This document shows positions 15,425 to 22,462 of a DNA stretch of 23,393 bases, piece by piece. The notes under the pieces were generated by a model that ran no database searches, had not been told where the DNA came from, and was given only the letters and a program-made list of their open reading frames with translations. Position 1 is the first letter of the stretch; every line of letters starts with the position of its first letter. This stretch comes from JAAYZQ01 sp034428935 (GTDB taxonomy: Bacteria; Chloroflexota; Anaerolineae; JAAYZQ01): the NCBI GenBank assembly GCA_034428935.1, contig DAOUHB010000029.1, forward strand, positions 1 through 23,393, read 5' to 3'. A program made the translations under genes and the position numbers.

Positions 15425-16312
15425 ATGTTTGCCAGACCCGGTTTGCCCAGTTTCGACTATCTTCGGGCTGCCACGGCCGGCCAGGTAGTCGAGCTGCTAC
15501 AGGAGCACGGCGCCGAGGCGCGGCTGCTCATGGGCGGCACCGACCTGTTCCCCGGACTGCGCGAGGGGCGACTCCGTCCCCGACTGGTAGTGGACGTCAA
15601 GGGGGTGCCCGGCCTGCGCGAGGTGTGCTATGCCCCGGAAGACGGCCTGACCGTCGGCGCGGCGGTGACGATGAACGAGCTGGTGCGCCACCCCGACGTG
15701 CGGGCCCACTACCCGCTGCTGGCGCTGGCGGCCGGCTCCGTGGCCTCGTACCAGATCCGGAACCGGGCTACCATCGGCGGGAACCTGTGCAACGCCTCGC
15801 CCTGCGCCGACACGAGCCCGGCCGCCCTGGTCCTGGAGGCCAGCCTCAACCTGCACGGCCCCGGGGGAGAGCGCCAGGTGCCGGCCGGCGAGTTCTTCCT
15901 GGGGCCGGGCCGGACGGTCCTCCAGGCCGGCGAGTTCCTGACCGCCATCCACTTTCCGCCGCCGCGCCCGGGCGCCGTGGCCCGCTATCGCAAGCTGGGG
16001 CGCTGCCGCAGCGGCGACCTGTCGCTGGTGGCCGTGGCCTTGCTGGCCTATGCCGACGGCACGCCCTCGGGCTACGAGTTTCGCCTGGGGCTGGGCTCCG
16101 TGGCCCCGACCCCCATCCGCGCGCGAGAGGCGGAGGCGCACCTGGCCTCTCAACCCGCGGGCGAGGAGAGCCTGGCGCGGGCCGCCGAGCTGGCGCGCAC
16201 CGCCTCCAGCCCCATCACCGACGTGCGCGCCACGGCGGCCTATCAACGGGACATGGTCCGCAACCTGGCCCTGCGCGAGCTGCGCGCAGCGTGGCAGGCC
16301 TTGCAGGAATGA
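15425..16312 (+). CDS. Molybdenum hydroxylase FAD-binding subunit (CoxM/XdhB-like)
   Basis: This is a 295-residue medium subunit of the xanthine dehydrogenase/CO dehydrogenase superfamily. It passes electrons from the 2Fe-2S clusters to FAD. The N-terminal FAD-binding region shows LLMGGTDLFPGLREG (about 35-48), and ATIGGNLCNASPCADTSPAA (115-134) holds the second FAD contact loop. The C-terminal CO_deh_flav_C domain contains RYRKLGRCRSGDLSLVAVAL and GLGSVAPTPIRAREAE. The ATG at 15425 follows AAGGAGG. The gene is the first of three in the order FAD, 2Fe-2S, Mo. Its stop codon overlaps a possible ATG of the next frame (ATGA at 16309-16312), although a better start for the next gene lies 20 nt downstream. 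Confidence 0.94.
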   Translation: MFARPGLPSFDYLRAATAGQVVELLQEHGAEARLLMGGTDLFPGLREGRLRPRLVVDVKGVPGLREVCYAPEDGLTVGAAVTMNELVRHPDVRAHYPLLALAAGSVASYQIRNRATIGGNLCNASPCADTSPAALVLEASLNLHGPGGERQVPAGEFFLGPGRTVLQAGEFLTAIHFPPPRPGAVARYRKLGRCRSGDLSLVAVALLAYADGTPSGYEFRLGLGSVAPTPIRAREAEAHLASQPAGEESLARAAELARTASSPITDVRATAAYQRDMVRNLALRELRAAWQALQE

Positions 16313-16332
16313 GATGGGGATTGGAGGAAAAC

Positions 16333-16809
16333 ATGGGCAGGCACACCATAGAGGTTACCATCAACGGCGCCGTGGAGCTGGTGGACGTCCCGTCGAACAT
16401 GACGCTGTTGCAGATGCTGCGCGAGCGGCTGGCCCTCACGGGCACCAAGAACGGCTGCGAGGCGGGCGAGTGCGGGGCGTGTACCGTCCTGCTGGACGGC
16501 GAGCCGGTCAACTCGTGCATGATGCTGGCCGTGGAGGCCGACGGGCACGAGGTGCGGACGGTGGAGGGGCTGTCGGTCGACGGCGAGCCGAGCCCGCTGC
16601 AGCAGGCCTTCGTGGAGCACAATGCCGTGCAGTGTGGATTCTGCACGCCCGGCATGCTCATCTCGGCCCACGCCCTGCTGGAGCGCGACCCGCACCCGAC
16701 GGAAGAGGCCATCAAGGAGGCCATCGTCGGCAACCTGTGCCGCTGCACGGGCTACGTGCGCATCATCGATGCCATCCAGGACGCCGCGGCCAGGCAAGGA
16801 GGGGAATAG
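16333..16809 (+). CDS. Molybdenum hydroxylase 2Fe-2S subunit (CoxS/XdhC-type small subunit)
   Basis: This is a 158-residue small subunit with two [2Fe-2S] clusters. The plant-ferredoxin-like N-terminal domain binds the first cluster through C42, C47, C50 and C62 (GCEAGECGACTVLLDG, NSC). The C-terminal helical domain binds the second through C101, C104, C136 and C138 (QCGFCTPGM, LCRCTGY). All eight ligands are present. It relays electrons from the Mo site to FAD. The ATG at 16333 was chosen for the GGAGG 6 nt upstream; an alternative ATG at 16309 overlaps the preceding stop. Its stop is separated by a single base from the Mo subunit start, indicating tight translational coupling. Confidence 0.95.
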   Translation: MGRHTIEVTINGAVELVDVPSNMTLLQMLRERLALTGTKNGCEAGECGACTVLLDGEPVNSCMMLAVEADGHEVRTVEGLSVDGEPSPLQQAFVEHNAVQCGFCTPGMLISAHALLERDPHPTEEAIKEAIVGNLCRCTGYVRIIDAIQDAAARQGGE

Positions 16810-16810
16810 C

Positions 16811-19144
16811 ATGGACAGGCTGACGTCTGAACCGGTGGGCAAGAGCGTCCCGCGCATCGACGTCTTTGAGAAGGTGACGGGCGCGGCGATCTATGCCGAC
16901 GACATGCAGTTCGGGCCCGGGCTCTACCACGGGCGGCTGGTGCGCAGCCCCCTCGCCCACGCCCTGATCAAGGGCATCGACGCCAGCAAGGCACTGGCCC
17001 TGCCGGGTGTCAAGGCGGTGATCACCGGCGCCGACGTGCCGCAGAACATCGGCCTCTACCTGGTCGACCGGCCCATCCTGGCCCGGGACCGGGTGCGCTA
17101 CGTGGGCGAGCCGGTGGCGGGGGTGGTCGCCAGCAGCGAGGAGATCGCCGTGGAGGCCGCCGCCCTGGTGAAGGTCGAGTACGAGGAACTGCCGGCCGTC
17201 TTTGACCCGGTAGAGGGAGCCAAGCCGGACGCCCCCCTCCTCCATCCCGACCTGGGCAGCTACAAGGTGGCCAATTTCATCTTTCCCCAGCCGGGCACCA
17301 ACATCTCCGAGCACTTCAAGCTGCGCAAGGGCGACGTGGAGGCCGCCTGGCCGCAGTGCGCCGCGGTGGTGGAGGGTACGTTCCGCCTGCCCCAGATCCA
17401 GCACGTGCCCATCGAGCCCCACGTGGCCGTGGGCCTGTGGGAGCAGTCGGGCGAGGTCACGCTGTGGACCTGCTCGCAGTCACCCTTTGCCCAGCGGGAC
17501 CTGATGGCCCAGAGCCTGGGCATCCCCCACGGCAAGCTGCGGGTGGTGTCGCCCTACGTGGGCGGCGGGTTCGGCGGCAAGGCGGGCATCTCCATGGAGG
17601 TGTGCGCCGTGGTCATGGCCCGGGCGGTGCAGGGCCGTCCCGTCAAGCTGCGCATGACCCGCGAGGAAGAGTTCGTGGGCACCAACGTGCGCCAGAGCCT
17701 GGTGGCCCACACCAAGATCGGCTGCGACGCCGAGGGCAACCTGCTGGCCATGGAGACGCGCTACTACTTTGGGGGCGGGGCCTACAACGACTACGGGGTC
17801 AACATCGCCCGGGCGGCGGGCTATTCGTGCACCGGGCCGTACCTCATCCCCAACGTCAAGGGCGACTCGTATTGCGTCTATACCAACCAGCCCATCGGCA
17901 GCGCCATGCGCGGCTTTGGCATGCCCGAGATCCACTGGGGCATCGAGCAGATCATGGACCAACTGGCGGCCGAGATCGGCATGGACGCGGCCGAGTTCCG
18001 GCGCCGCAACTGCGTCAAGACCGGCGAAAAGATCCTGACGGGCATGGAGATGACGCCCATCGACCTGGTGGCCTGCATCGACAAGGCCACGGCGGCGGTG
18101 AACTGGGGCACCAGGGAGCCCGCCTCGGCGCCCCACAAGCGGCGGGGCAAGGGGCTGGCCATCATGTGGAAGGCGCCGGCCATGCCGCCGAACCCCGGCA
18201 GCTCGGCCGTCGTGCGCTTTAACGAAGACGCCACGGTCAACGTCTCCATCGGCGCCCAGGACCTGGGGCAGGGCGCCTTCACGGCCATGGCCCAGATCGC
18301 GGCCCAGGCGCTGGGCGTGCCTTACGAGTGGGTGCGCATCTCGGTGCCGGTCGATACCCGCTACAGCCCCTACGAGTGGCAGACGGTGGCCAGCCGCATC
18401 ACCTGGTCGACGGGCAACGCCGTCAAGGCCGCCGCCGAAGACGCCCGCCGCCAGATCCTGGAGGTGGTGGCGGGCCATTGGGGAGAGAGCCCGTCGGACC
18501 TGGACATCAAGGATGGGGTCGTCGTGTCGTACCGCAGCGAGGAAGAGATGCCCCTCAAGGACATGGTCATCTACGGGCTGCCCAACCCCGGTTTCGAGGG
18601 GTGGAAGGGCGGGCCCATCGTCGGCCAGGGCCGATTTATGCCGACGTACGTGACCAACCTGGACTTTGAGACGGGCCAGGGGACGCGCGCCGTGGTGCAC
18701 TATACCGTGGGCGCCCAGGCCATCGACCTGGAGGTGGACACCGAGACGGGCGAGGTGGAGGTGCTCAAGATTGCCAGCGTCTATGACGTGGGCAAGGCCA
18801 TCAACCCCGACCTGATCATGACCCAGATCGAGGGTGGGGCGGTGCACGGCATGAGCTCGGTCTACGAGGCCCTGAAGTTCGATGCCCACGGCCGGCCGCT
18901 GAACCCCAACCTGGTGGACTATCGCATCGCCACGGCGGCCGACATCCCGGGCGAGATTTATGGCGAGTTCGTGGAGACGCCGGTGGAGGACGGGCCGTGG
19001 GGCGCCCGCGGGGTCGGCGAGCACGTCATGGTGCCCACCGCCCCGGCCATGGCCAACGCCCTGTACGACGCCCTGGGCGTCCGGTTCGACGCGCTGCCCC
19101 TGTCGGCGGAAACGATCTACACGGCGATCCAGGCGAATCACTGA
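16811..19144 (+). CDS. Molybdenum hydroxylase large subunit, xanthine dehydrogenase-like
   Basis: This is a 777-residue catalytic subunit binding the molybdopterin cofactor. The N-terminal domain (about 10-130) shows KVTGAAIYADDM and VRYVGEPVAGVVA. Mo-cofactor motifs are Q223 (TCSQSPFAQRDL), VGGGFGGK at 250-257, GSAMRGFGMPE at 363-373, GAQDLGQGAFTAMAQIAAQA and GPWGARGVGEH with the expected base-catalyst Glu at about 737. The loop MRGFG lacks the Cys of form I CO dehydrogenase (AYRCSFR) and instead resembles purine/nicotinate/aldehyde hydroxylases, where the Arg helps orient the substrate. CO oxidation is therefore unlikely. The ATG at 16811 has AGGAGGGG upstream, inside the end of the 2Fe-2S gene. 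No XdhC/CoxF-type maturation gene is nearby. The last codons and stop lie inside the first copy of a 69-bp repeat. Confidence 0.95.
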   Translation: MDRLTSEPVGKSVPRIDVFEKVTGAAIYADDMQFGPGLYHGRLVRSPLAHALIKGIDASKALALPGVKAVITGADVPQNIGLYLVDRPILARDRVRYVGEPVAGVVASSEEIAVEAAALVKVEYEELPAVFDPVEGAKPDAPLLHPDLGSYKVANFIFPQPGTNISEHFKLRKGDVEAAWPQCAAVVEGTFRLPQIQHVPIEPHVAVGLWEQSGEVTLWTCSQSPFAQRDLMAQSLGIPHGKLRVVSPYVGGGFGGKAGISMEVCAVVMARAVQGRPVKLRMTREEEFVGTNVRQSLVAHTKIGCDAEGNLLAMETRYYFGGGAYNDYGVNIARAAGYSCTGPYLIPNVKGDSYCVYTNQPIGSAMRGFGMPEIHWGIEQIMDQLAAEIGMDAAEFRRRNCVKTGEKILTGMEMTPIDLVACIDKATAAVNWGTREPASAPHKRRGKGLAIMWKAPAMPPNPGSSAVVRFNEDATVNVSIGAQDLGQGAFTAMAQIAAQALGVPYEWVRISVPVDTRYSPYEWQTVASRITWSTGNAVKAAAEDARRQILEVVAGHWGESPSDLDIKDGVVVSYRSEEEMPLKDMVIYGLPNPGFEGWKGGPIVGQGRFMPTYVTNLDFETGQGTRAVVHYTVGAQAIDLEVDTETGEVEVLKIASVYDVGKAINPDLIMTQIEGGAVHGMSSVYEALKFDAHGRPLNPNLVDYRIATAADIPGEIYGEFVETPVEDGPWGARGVGEHVMVPTAPAMANALYDALGVRFDALPLSAETIYTAIQANH

Positions 19145-19277
19145 GAGGATGAATAGGATGAGGGCACTGATGGCTCGTGCTTGACCATCAGTGCCCTCTC
19201 TTGATTTGGAATCACTGAAGGGATGAAGAGGATGAAGGCACTGATGGCTTGTGCTGGACTATCAGTGGCTCATCTTG
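19135..19277 (+). repeat. Two tandem copies of a 69-bp hairpin element overlapping the Mo-subunit stop codon
   Basis: Copy 1 (19135-19203) and copy 2 (19209-19277) both begin gaatcactga and align without gaps, with 11 mismatches in 69 positions by my count. Copy 1 includes the last two sense codons and TGA of the large-subunit gene. In copy 1 the internal hairpin is strong; in copy 2 only 7 bp (cactgat 19239-19245, atcagtg 19261-19267) remain. The duplication lies in the gap between two converging genes. Confidence 0.8.
19160..19198 (+). terminator. Intrinsic terminator of the molybdenum hydroxylase operon
   Basis: gagggcactgatgg (19160-19173) pairs perfectly with ccatcagtgccctc (19185-19198), a 14-bp stem with an 11-nt loop. 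It is followed by tcttgattt. It begins 15 nt after the stop codon and is carried by copy 1 of the 69-bp repeat. Confidence 0.75.
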
Positions 19278-19325
19278 TTCAGGGGTTCAGGGGTTCAGTG
19301 GTTCAGGGGTTCAAGGGTTCAAGCG
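19278..19325. repeat. 8-bp tandem repeat (ttcagggg), six copies
   Basis: Six contiguous 8-bp units read ttcagggg, ttcagggg, ttcagtgg, ttcagggg, ttcaaggg, ttcaagcg. The array lies directly after the 69-bp duplication and 22 bp before the end of the DUF2877 gene. The unit length is not a multiple of three, and no gene crosses it. Confidence 0.85.
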
Positions 19326-19347
19326 CCCGGGAGGGCGCCACGTGGCC

Positions 19348-20226
19348 CTAATTCGCGCCGAGAAAGCCAGCCAGAGCGTCGGCGCCCGAGGTGTGGCCGT
19401 GGGCCAGGATGGCTTCCACGGCGGGGGCCGGGGATGCGCCGCTTTCCAGGGCGGCCAGGAGCCGGTGCCAGGGGGCGGAGCACTCGCCGCGGGCGGCGGC
19501 GCGCAGCAGGGCAGCGGACAGCAGGGTGGTGCGCGGCGCGGCTACGGCGGCGACGGCCCGGCAGAACGCATCGGGCGTCGGGCCGTCGAGCCAGGCGCGG
19601 AGCATGGCGCCGACGAGAAAGTCGTCGCCGGCCGGGGTCAGCCCGCCGCCCAGGCCGGCCAGCCGCCGGGCCCCCGCCTCCAGGTGGGTCACGTCGCCCG
19701 CGCGGCCGGCGGCCAGATCCGCGGCGGCGGCGCGCGCCCTTTCGACCTCGGCCGGGGGGCGGGCACTGCTGCCGGACCCTCCCTCGGGCGCCAGGAGCAC
19801 CAACAGTCCCTCGCGGGGAGCGTGCGCCAGGGCCACCGCCCGGAGCTGCTCCAGTCGGAGCGGCGCGGTGGCGCCAGCGGCGCGCAGCCGCTCCCAGGCC
19901 GGGCGCGGCTCCCACGTGGCGGCGCCGGCCAGCGGCACCCGGACGTCGCCCAGGCTCAATTGCCCGTCGTGCAGATGGGCGCGCATGGCCTGCGCCAGCC
20001 CACCAAAGGCGCCCGGCTCGCCCTCCACCACGACGTTGAGCGGCCCGTCGCCGGCCGCGGGCAGCACCAGCGATAGCACCTCGCCGTCCGGCGTGGACAG
20101 CAGGCAGGCACGCTCAAAGACGGCCAGGACCCGAGCTTCAAAGGGCCATGCGGCCAGGAGGTTCCGCACCGGGCGGGCAATTGAGCGGGCGGGCAGCAGG
20201 CGCGCCGTCCCCTTTTCCCCTTGCAC
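19348..20226 (-). CDS. DUF2877-family protein (AllH/YlbF-like)
   Basis: This is a protein of about 292 residues with the two hallmarks of DUF2877: LAGLGGGLTPAGDDFLVG in the middle and GHTSGADALAGFLGAN as the exact C-terminus. Family members such as Escherichia coli YlbF (named AllH in more recent work, as I recall) occur with FdrA and YlbE in anaerobic allantoin use, where they are linked to oxamate carbamoyltransferase activity. Here it stands without FdrA/YlbE but converges on a xanthine dehydrogenase-like operon, which fits purine catabolism. The start is uncertain: GTG at 20226 has GGGGAGG 10 nt upstream, while GTG at 20247 lies before that sequence. Ala and Gly content is high. It sits just downstream of the palindromic array, which any transcript from the nitroreductase side would have to cross. 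Confidence 0.85.
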   Translation of the reverse strand: MQGEKGTARLLPARSIARPVRNLLAAWPFEARVLAVFERACLLSTPDGEVLSLVLPAAGDGPLNVVVEGEPGAFGGLAQAMRAHLHDGQLSLGDVRVPLAGAATWEPRPAWERLRAAGATAPLRLEQLRAVALAHAPREGLLVLLAPEGGSGSSARPPAEVERARAAAADLAAGRAGDVTHLEAGARRLAGLGGGLTPAGDDFLVGAMLRAWLDGPTPDAFCRAVAAVAAPRTTLLSAALLRAAARGECSAPWHRLLAALESGASPAPAVEAILAHGHTSGADALAGFLGAN

Positions 20227-20826
20227 TGAGGTTGGACCTCCCCTCACGGCTTGCCCCGGTCAAGACCGGGACTCCGAACCAGCGCGCACGCTCCGAACTC
20301 CTCGACTTGTCGAGGCCGGCCCCCGGTCAAGACCGGGACTCCAGGACACCCCCGGACTCCTCCCTGGCCTGTCCGGCCAGGACAGGCGACTTGTCGAGGC
20401 CGGCCCGGTCAAGACCGGGACTCCAGGACACCCCCGGACTCCTCGACTTGTCGAGGCCGGCCCCGGTCAAGACCGGGACTCCAGGACACCCCCGGACTCC
20501 TCCCTGGCCTGTCCGGCCAGGACAGGCGACTTGTCGAGGCCGGCCCCGGTCAAGACCGGGACTCCAGGACACCCCCGGACTCCTCCCTGGCCTGTCCGGC
20601 CAGGACAGGCGACTTGTCGAGGCCGGCCCCCGGTCAAGACCGGGACTCCAGGACACCCCCGAACTCCTCGACTTGTCGAGGCCGGCCCCCGGTCAAGACC
20701 GGGACTCCAGGACACCCCCGGACTCCTCCCTGGCCTGTCCGGCCAGGACAGGCGACTTGTCGAGGCCGGCCCCGGTCAAGACCGGGACTCCGAACCAGCG
20801 CGCACGCGAGGCCGGCCGGGTTGGAG
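20227..20826. other. 600-bp intergenic region filled by a palindromic array
   Basis: No gene is supported between the DUF2877 start and the nitroreductase stop. Nearly all of the region (20253-20807) is the repeat array described separately. The only other elements are the ribosome-binding site for the DUF2877 gene (about 20236-20243) and a short GC-rich stretch (20808-20826) before the nitroreductase stop. Frames that stay open across it are by-products of the repeats. Confidence 0.75.
20253..20807. repeat. Modular array of nested palindromes, eight anchors, two unit lengths
   Basis: The anchor hairpin (ccggtc-aa-gaccgg) occurs eight times, with its core ggtcaagacc starting at 20258, 20325, 20407, 20465, 20548, 20632, 20691 and 20774. 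Intervals are 67, 82, 58, 83, 84, 59 and 83 bp. Each unit then has actccaggacacccccg and ends with cgacttgtcgaggccgg, itself a small palindrome. Long units contain an extra 25-bp palindromic module (first copy 20362-20386), which short units lack cleanly. The array is bracketed by identical 39-bp direct repeats (20253-20291 and 20769-20807) that contain gaaccagcgcgcacg. It resembles clustered REP/BIME elements rather than a CRISPR, because no unit contains unique spacer sequence. Confidence 0.85.
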
Positions 20827-21330
20827 CTACCAGCGGTTGCGGTGGACGCGGGCCGGGTCGTACTGGGTGCGCGGCTCCTTCTCTTCGGCGGGATGGCCGA
20901 TGGACAGCACGCTCAGGACGCCGATGCTCTCCGGGGCGCCCAGGACCTGGCGCACGGCCTGCTCCCGCTCGGGGCGGCCGTGGCAGCCGAGCCACACGCC
21001 TCCCAGCCCCAGGGTCGCCACGGCGATGAGAATGTTCTCCGTCGCCGCGGTGCAGTCCTGCACCCAGAAGTCCGAGATGGCGGGGTCGCCGCAGACGGCG
21101 ATGGCCAGGCCGGCCTGGGCCAGCATCTTGCCGTGGGGGTGGGCATCGGCCAGGGCGCGCAGCACAGTCCGGTCGGTGACGGCCACCAGGTGCCAGGGCT
21201 TGCGGTTGGATGCGGAGGGCGCGGCCATGCCCGCCTGGAGGAGGGCCTCCACGTCGGCCTCGCTCACCGGATCGCCGGTGTAGGCGCGAATGCTGCGCCG
21301 CTTGAAGATAACGCTCAATCTCTCGTCCAC
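20827..21330 (-). CDS. Nitroreductase-family flavoprotein
   Basis: This is a 167-residue FMN-dependent oxidoreductase of the nitroreductase superfamily. The N-terminal FMN-phosphate motif is FKRRSIRAYTGDPVSEADVE. It is followed by LLQAGMAAPSASNRKPWHLV and, towards the C-terminus, GLGGVWLGCHGRPEREQAVR and SIGHPAEEK. Length and motifs match the compact NADH-oxidising type that works as a homodimer. The start is GTG at 21330, with AAGGAG 7 nt upstream and the family N-terminus (DERLSVIFKRRS) immediately after; the longer frame to 21456 adds a non-family segment. It may be the last gene of the operon running from 23183, 127 nt after the membrane-protein gene. The natural substrate is unknown. Confidence 0.92.
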   Translation of the reverse strand: MDERLSVIFKRRSIRAYTGDPVSEADVEALLQAGMAAPSASNRKPWHLVAVTDRTVLRALADAHPHGKMLAQAGLAIAVCGDPAISDFWVQDCTAATENILIAVATLGLGGVWLGCHGRPEREQAVRQVLGAPESIGVLSVLSIGHPAEEKEPRTQYDPARVHRNRW

Positions 21331-21457
21331 GTTTAGCTCCTTGGAAAACTCGACGGGGCAACGCCGGCCCCGGTGGAATGGGATAGACCAGGCGATGGCA
21401 GGAAGGCAGAGCAGCGCCGGGAATAGCGACCCTCCGGTCGCCGTTCCCAGCACCACC

Positions 21458-22105
21458 TCACAGCGCGCGACGGGTCAGGACAGCACGGACCAGCAAGTAG
21501 AGGCCGGCGATGATAAAGGCGGCCGGCCAGAGGTAGGCGAACAGCTCGCCGCCCGTCGAAGCCATGACGATCACCCCCAGGAGGAGCATGATGCCGGCCG
21601 GGATCAGGGCCCACTTCATGCGGCCCTCCGGCGTCGGCACCAGGCTGACGACGGCAAAGGTCAGCCCTATGCCCAGAAAGAGGATCCCGCCGGTGATCTC
21701 ACCCGGCAGCGTTTCGGACAGGCCCGAAATCAGGGCCACGGTCCAGAGCACGCCGCCGGGAATGATGGCCCACCAGAAGTCGCGGCGCATCAAAAAGAGG
21801 ACCCAGAAGGGCAGCCCGATGCCGCCCAGAAACAGGGCGCCCATCCACCCGCCCTCGAGCCCCGGCAGCAGCTCGCCGGTGCCGATGAGGCCCCCCAGGC
21901 TCAACAGGATAAAGCCGGGGATGAGGGCCCACCACTGCTCCCGGTCCAGGACAAAGACCGAGAGAAAGATGAGCCCTGCCACGACAAAGGCGGCAGCCCA
22001 GAGCAAGGCGCCGATCTCCACCAGCTCCAGGCTGTCCAGCAGGAACACGATCCCTGCGCCGATGAGCAGCAGGGCCAGGATGATTCGTACTCCCAGGCGA
22101 TCCAT
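21458..22105 (-). CDS. Eight-helix membrane protein built of four 53-residue repeats
   Basis: This is a 215-residue, very hydrophobic protein of no family I can name with certainty. Eight membrane helices are visible. The motif WA(L/I)IP occurs at residues 59-63, 112-116 and 165-169, exactly 53 residues apart, each starting a helix and followed 25-30 residues later by a second helix. Residues 6-58 form a diverged first unit of the same length, so the protein is four tandem two-helix hairpins. The ATG at 22105 has GGAGGAG about 7 nt upstream. It follows the DUF4342 gene by 57 nt on the same strand. A role in the cell envelope is likely from the context, but the sequence does not reveal activity. 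Confidence 0.85.
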   Translation of the reverse strand: MDRLGVRIILALLLIGAGIVFLLDSLELVEIGALLWAAAFVVAGLIFLSVFVLDREQWWALIPGFILLSLGGLIGTGELLPGLEGGWMGALFLGGIGLPFWVLFLMRRDFWWAIIPGGVLWTVALISGLSETLPGEITGGILFLGIGLTFAVVSLVPTPEGRMKWALIPAGIMLLLGVIVMASTGGELFAYLWPAAFIIAGLYLLVRAVLTRRAL

Positions 22106-22162
22106 GGCAACTCCTCCTTGAATATGCTGGAACGCGCGGCGCGCTAGGTGTCGGCCGGCCCG

Positions 22163-22444
22163 CTACACGTCCTCCTCGCGCACGATCTCGATCTTGACGC
22201 GGGCAAGGAGGGCGGCCATCGCCCCCAGCGCGGCCAGCACCGGGTAGAAAATGGCCAATACACCCCCAACCGCCGCTCCCGCGGTCAGGGGGATCTCGAT
22301 GAGGAGCCGGCCATCGGGCTGGCGCAGGATCAGGCGCCGGACGTTGCCCTCCTGAATCAGCTCCTTGACGCGATCCACCAGCTCGTTGGCTGCGATCTCG
22401 ATCTCTTCGGTCCAGGTCCGCTTGTCCTTCGGCGGTTCTTCCAT
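22163..22444 (-). CDS. DUF4342 small membrane-associated protein
   Basis: This is a 93-residue protein matching DUF4342. An amphipathic N-terminal helix (WTEEIEIAANELVDRVKELI) leads into QEGNVRRLILRQPDGRLLIE, then one or two short hydrophobic segments (IPLTAGAAVGGVLAIFYPVL and AALGAMAALLARVKIEIV) and an acidic end. The ATG has GGGAGG 6 nt upstream. In several phyla this domain is found in small stress- or envelope-related proteins of unknown activity. It lies 18 nt after the GerW-like gene and 57 nt before the eight-helix membrane protein. Confidence 0.88.
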   Translation of the reverse strand: MEEPPKDKRTWTEEIEIAANELVDRVKELIQEGNVRRLILRQPDGRLLIEIPLTAGAAVGGVLAIFYPVLAALGAMAALLARVKIEIVREEDV

Positions 22445-22462
22445 CGTTTCCTCCCTTTTATG

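Noticed and set aside
17480..19141. Long minus-strand open frame opposite the molybdenum subunit
   Set aside because: It is a shadow of a clearly conserved gene. It is rich in His/Gly/Asp/Val with no motif or ribosome-binding site.
16811..19144. Form I carbon monoxide dehydrogenase (CoxL)
   Set aside because: The active-site loop reads AMRGFG, without the Cys of the AYRCSFR signature, so the CO dehydrogenase label is not supported despite the same subunit order.
20253..20807. Possible CRISPR array
   Set aside because: Repeats are contiguous and modular. The material between anchors is itself repeated in every unit, with no unique spacers, and no cas genes are present.
20148..21029. Open frames running through the palindromic array
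   Set aside because: They consist of repeated RPGLQDTPG-like peptides in several frames with no start signal. Unit lengths are not multiples of three, so the frame is not conserved between units.
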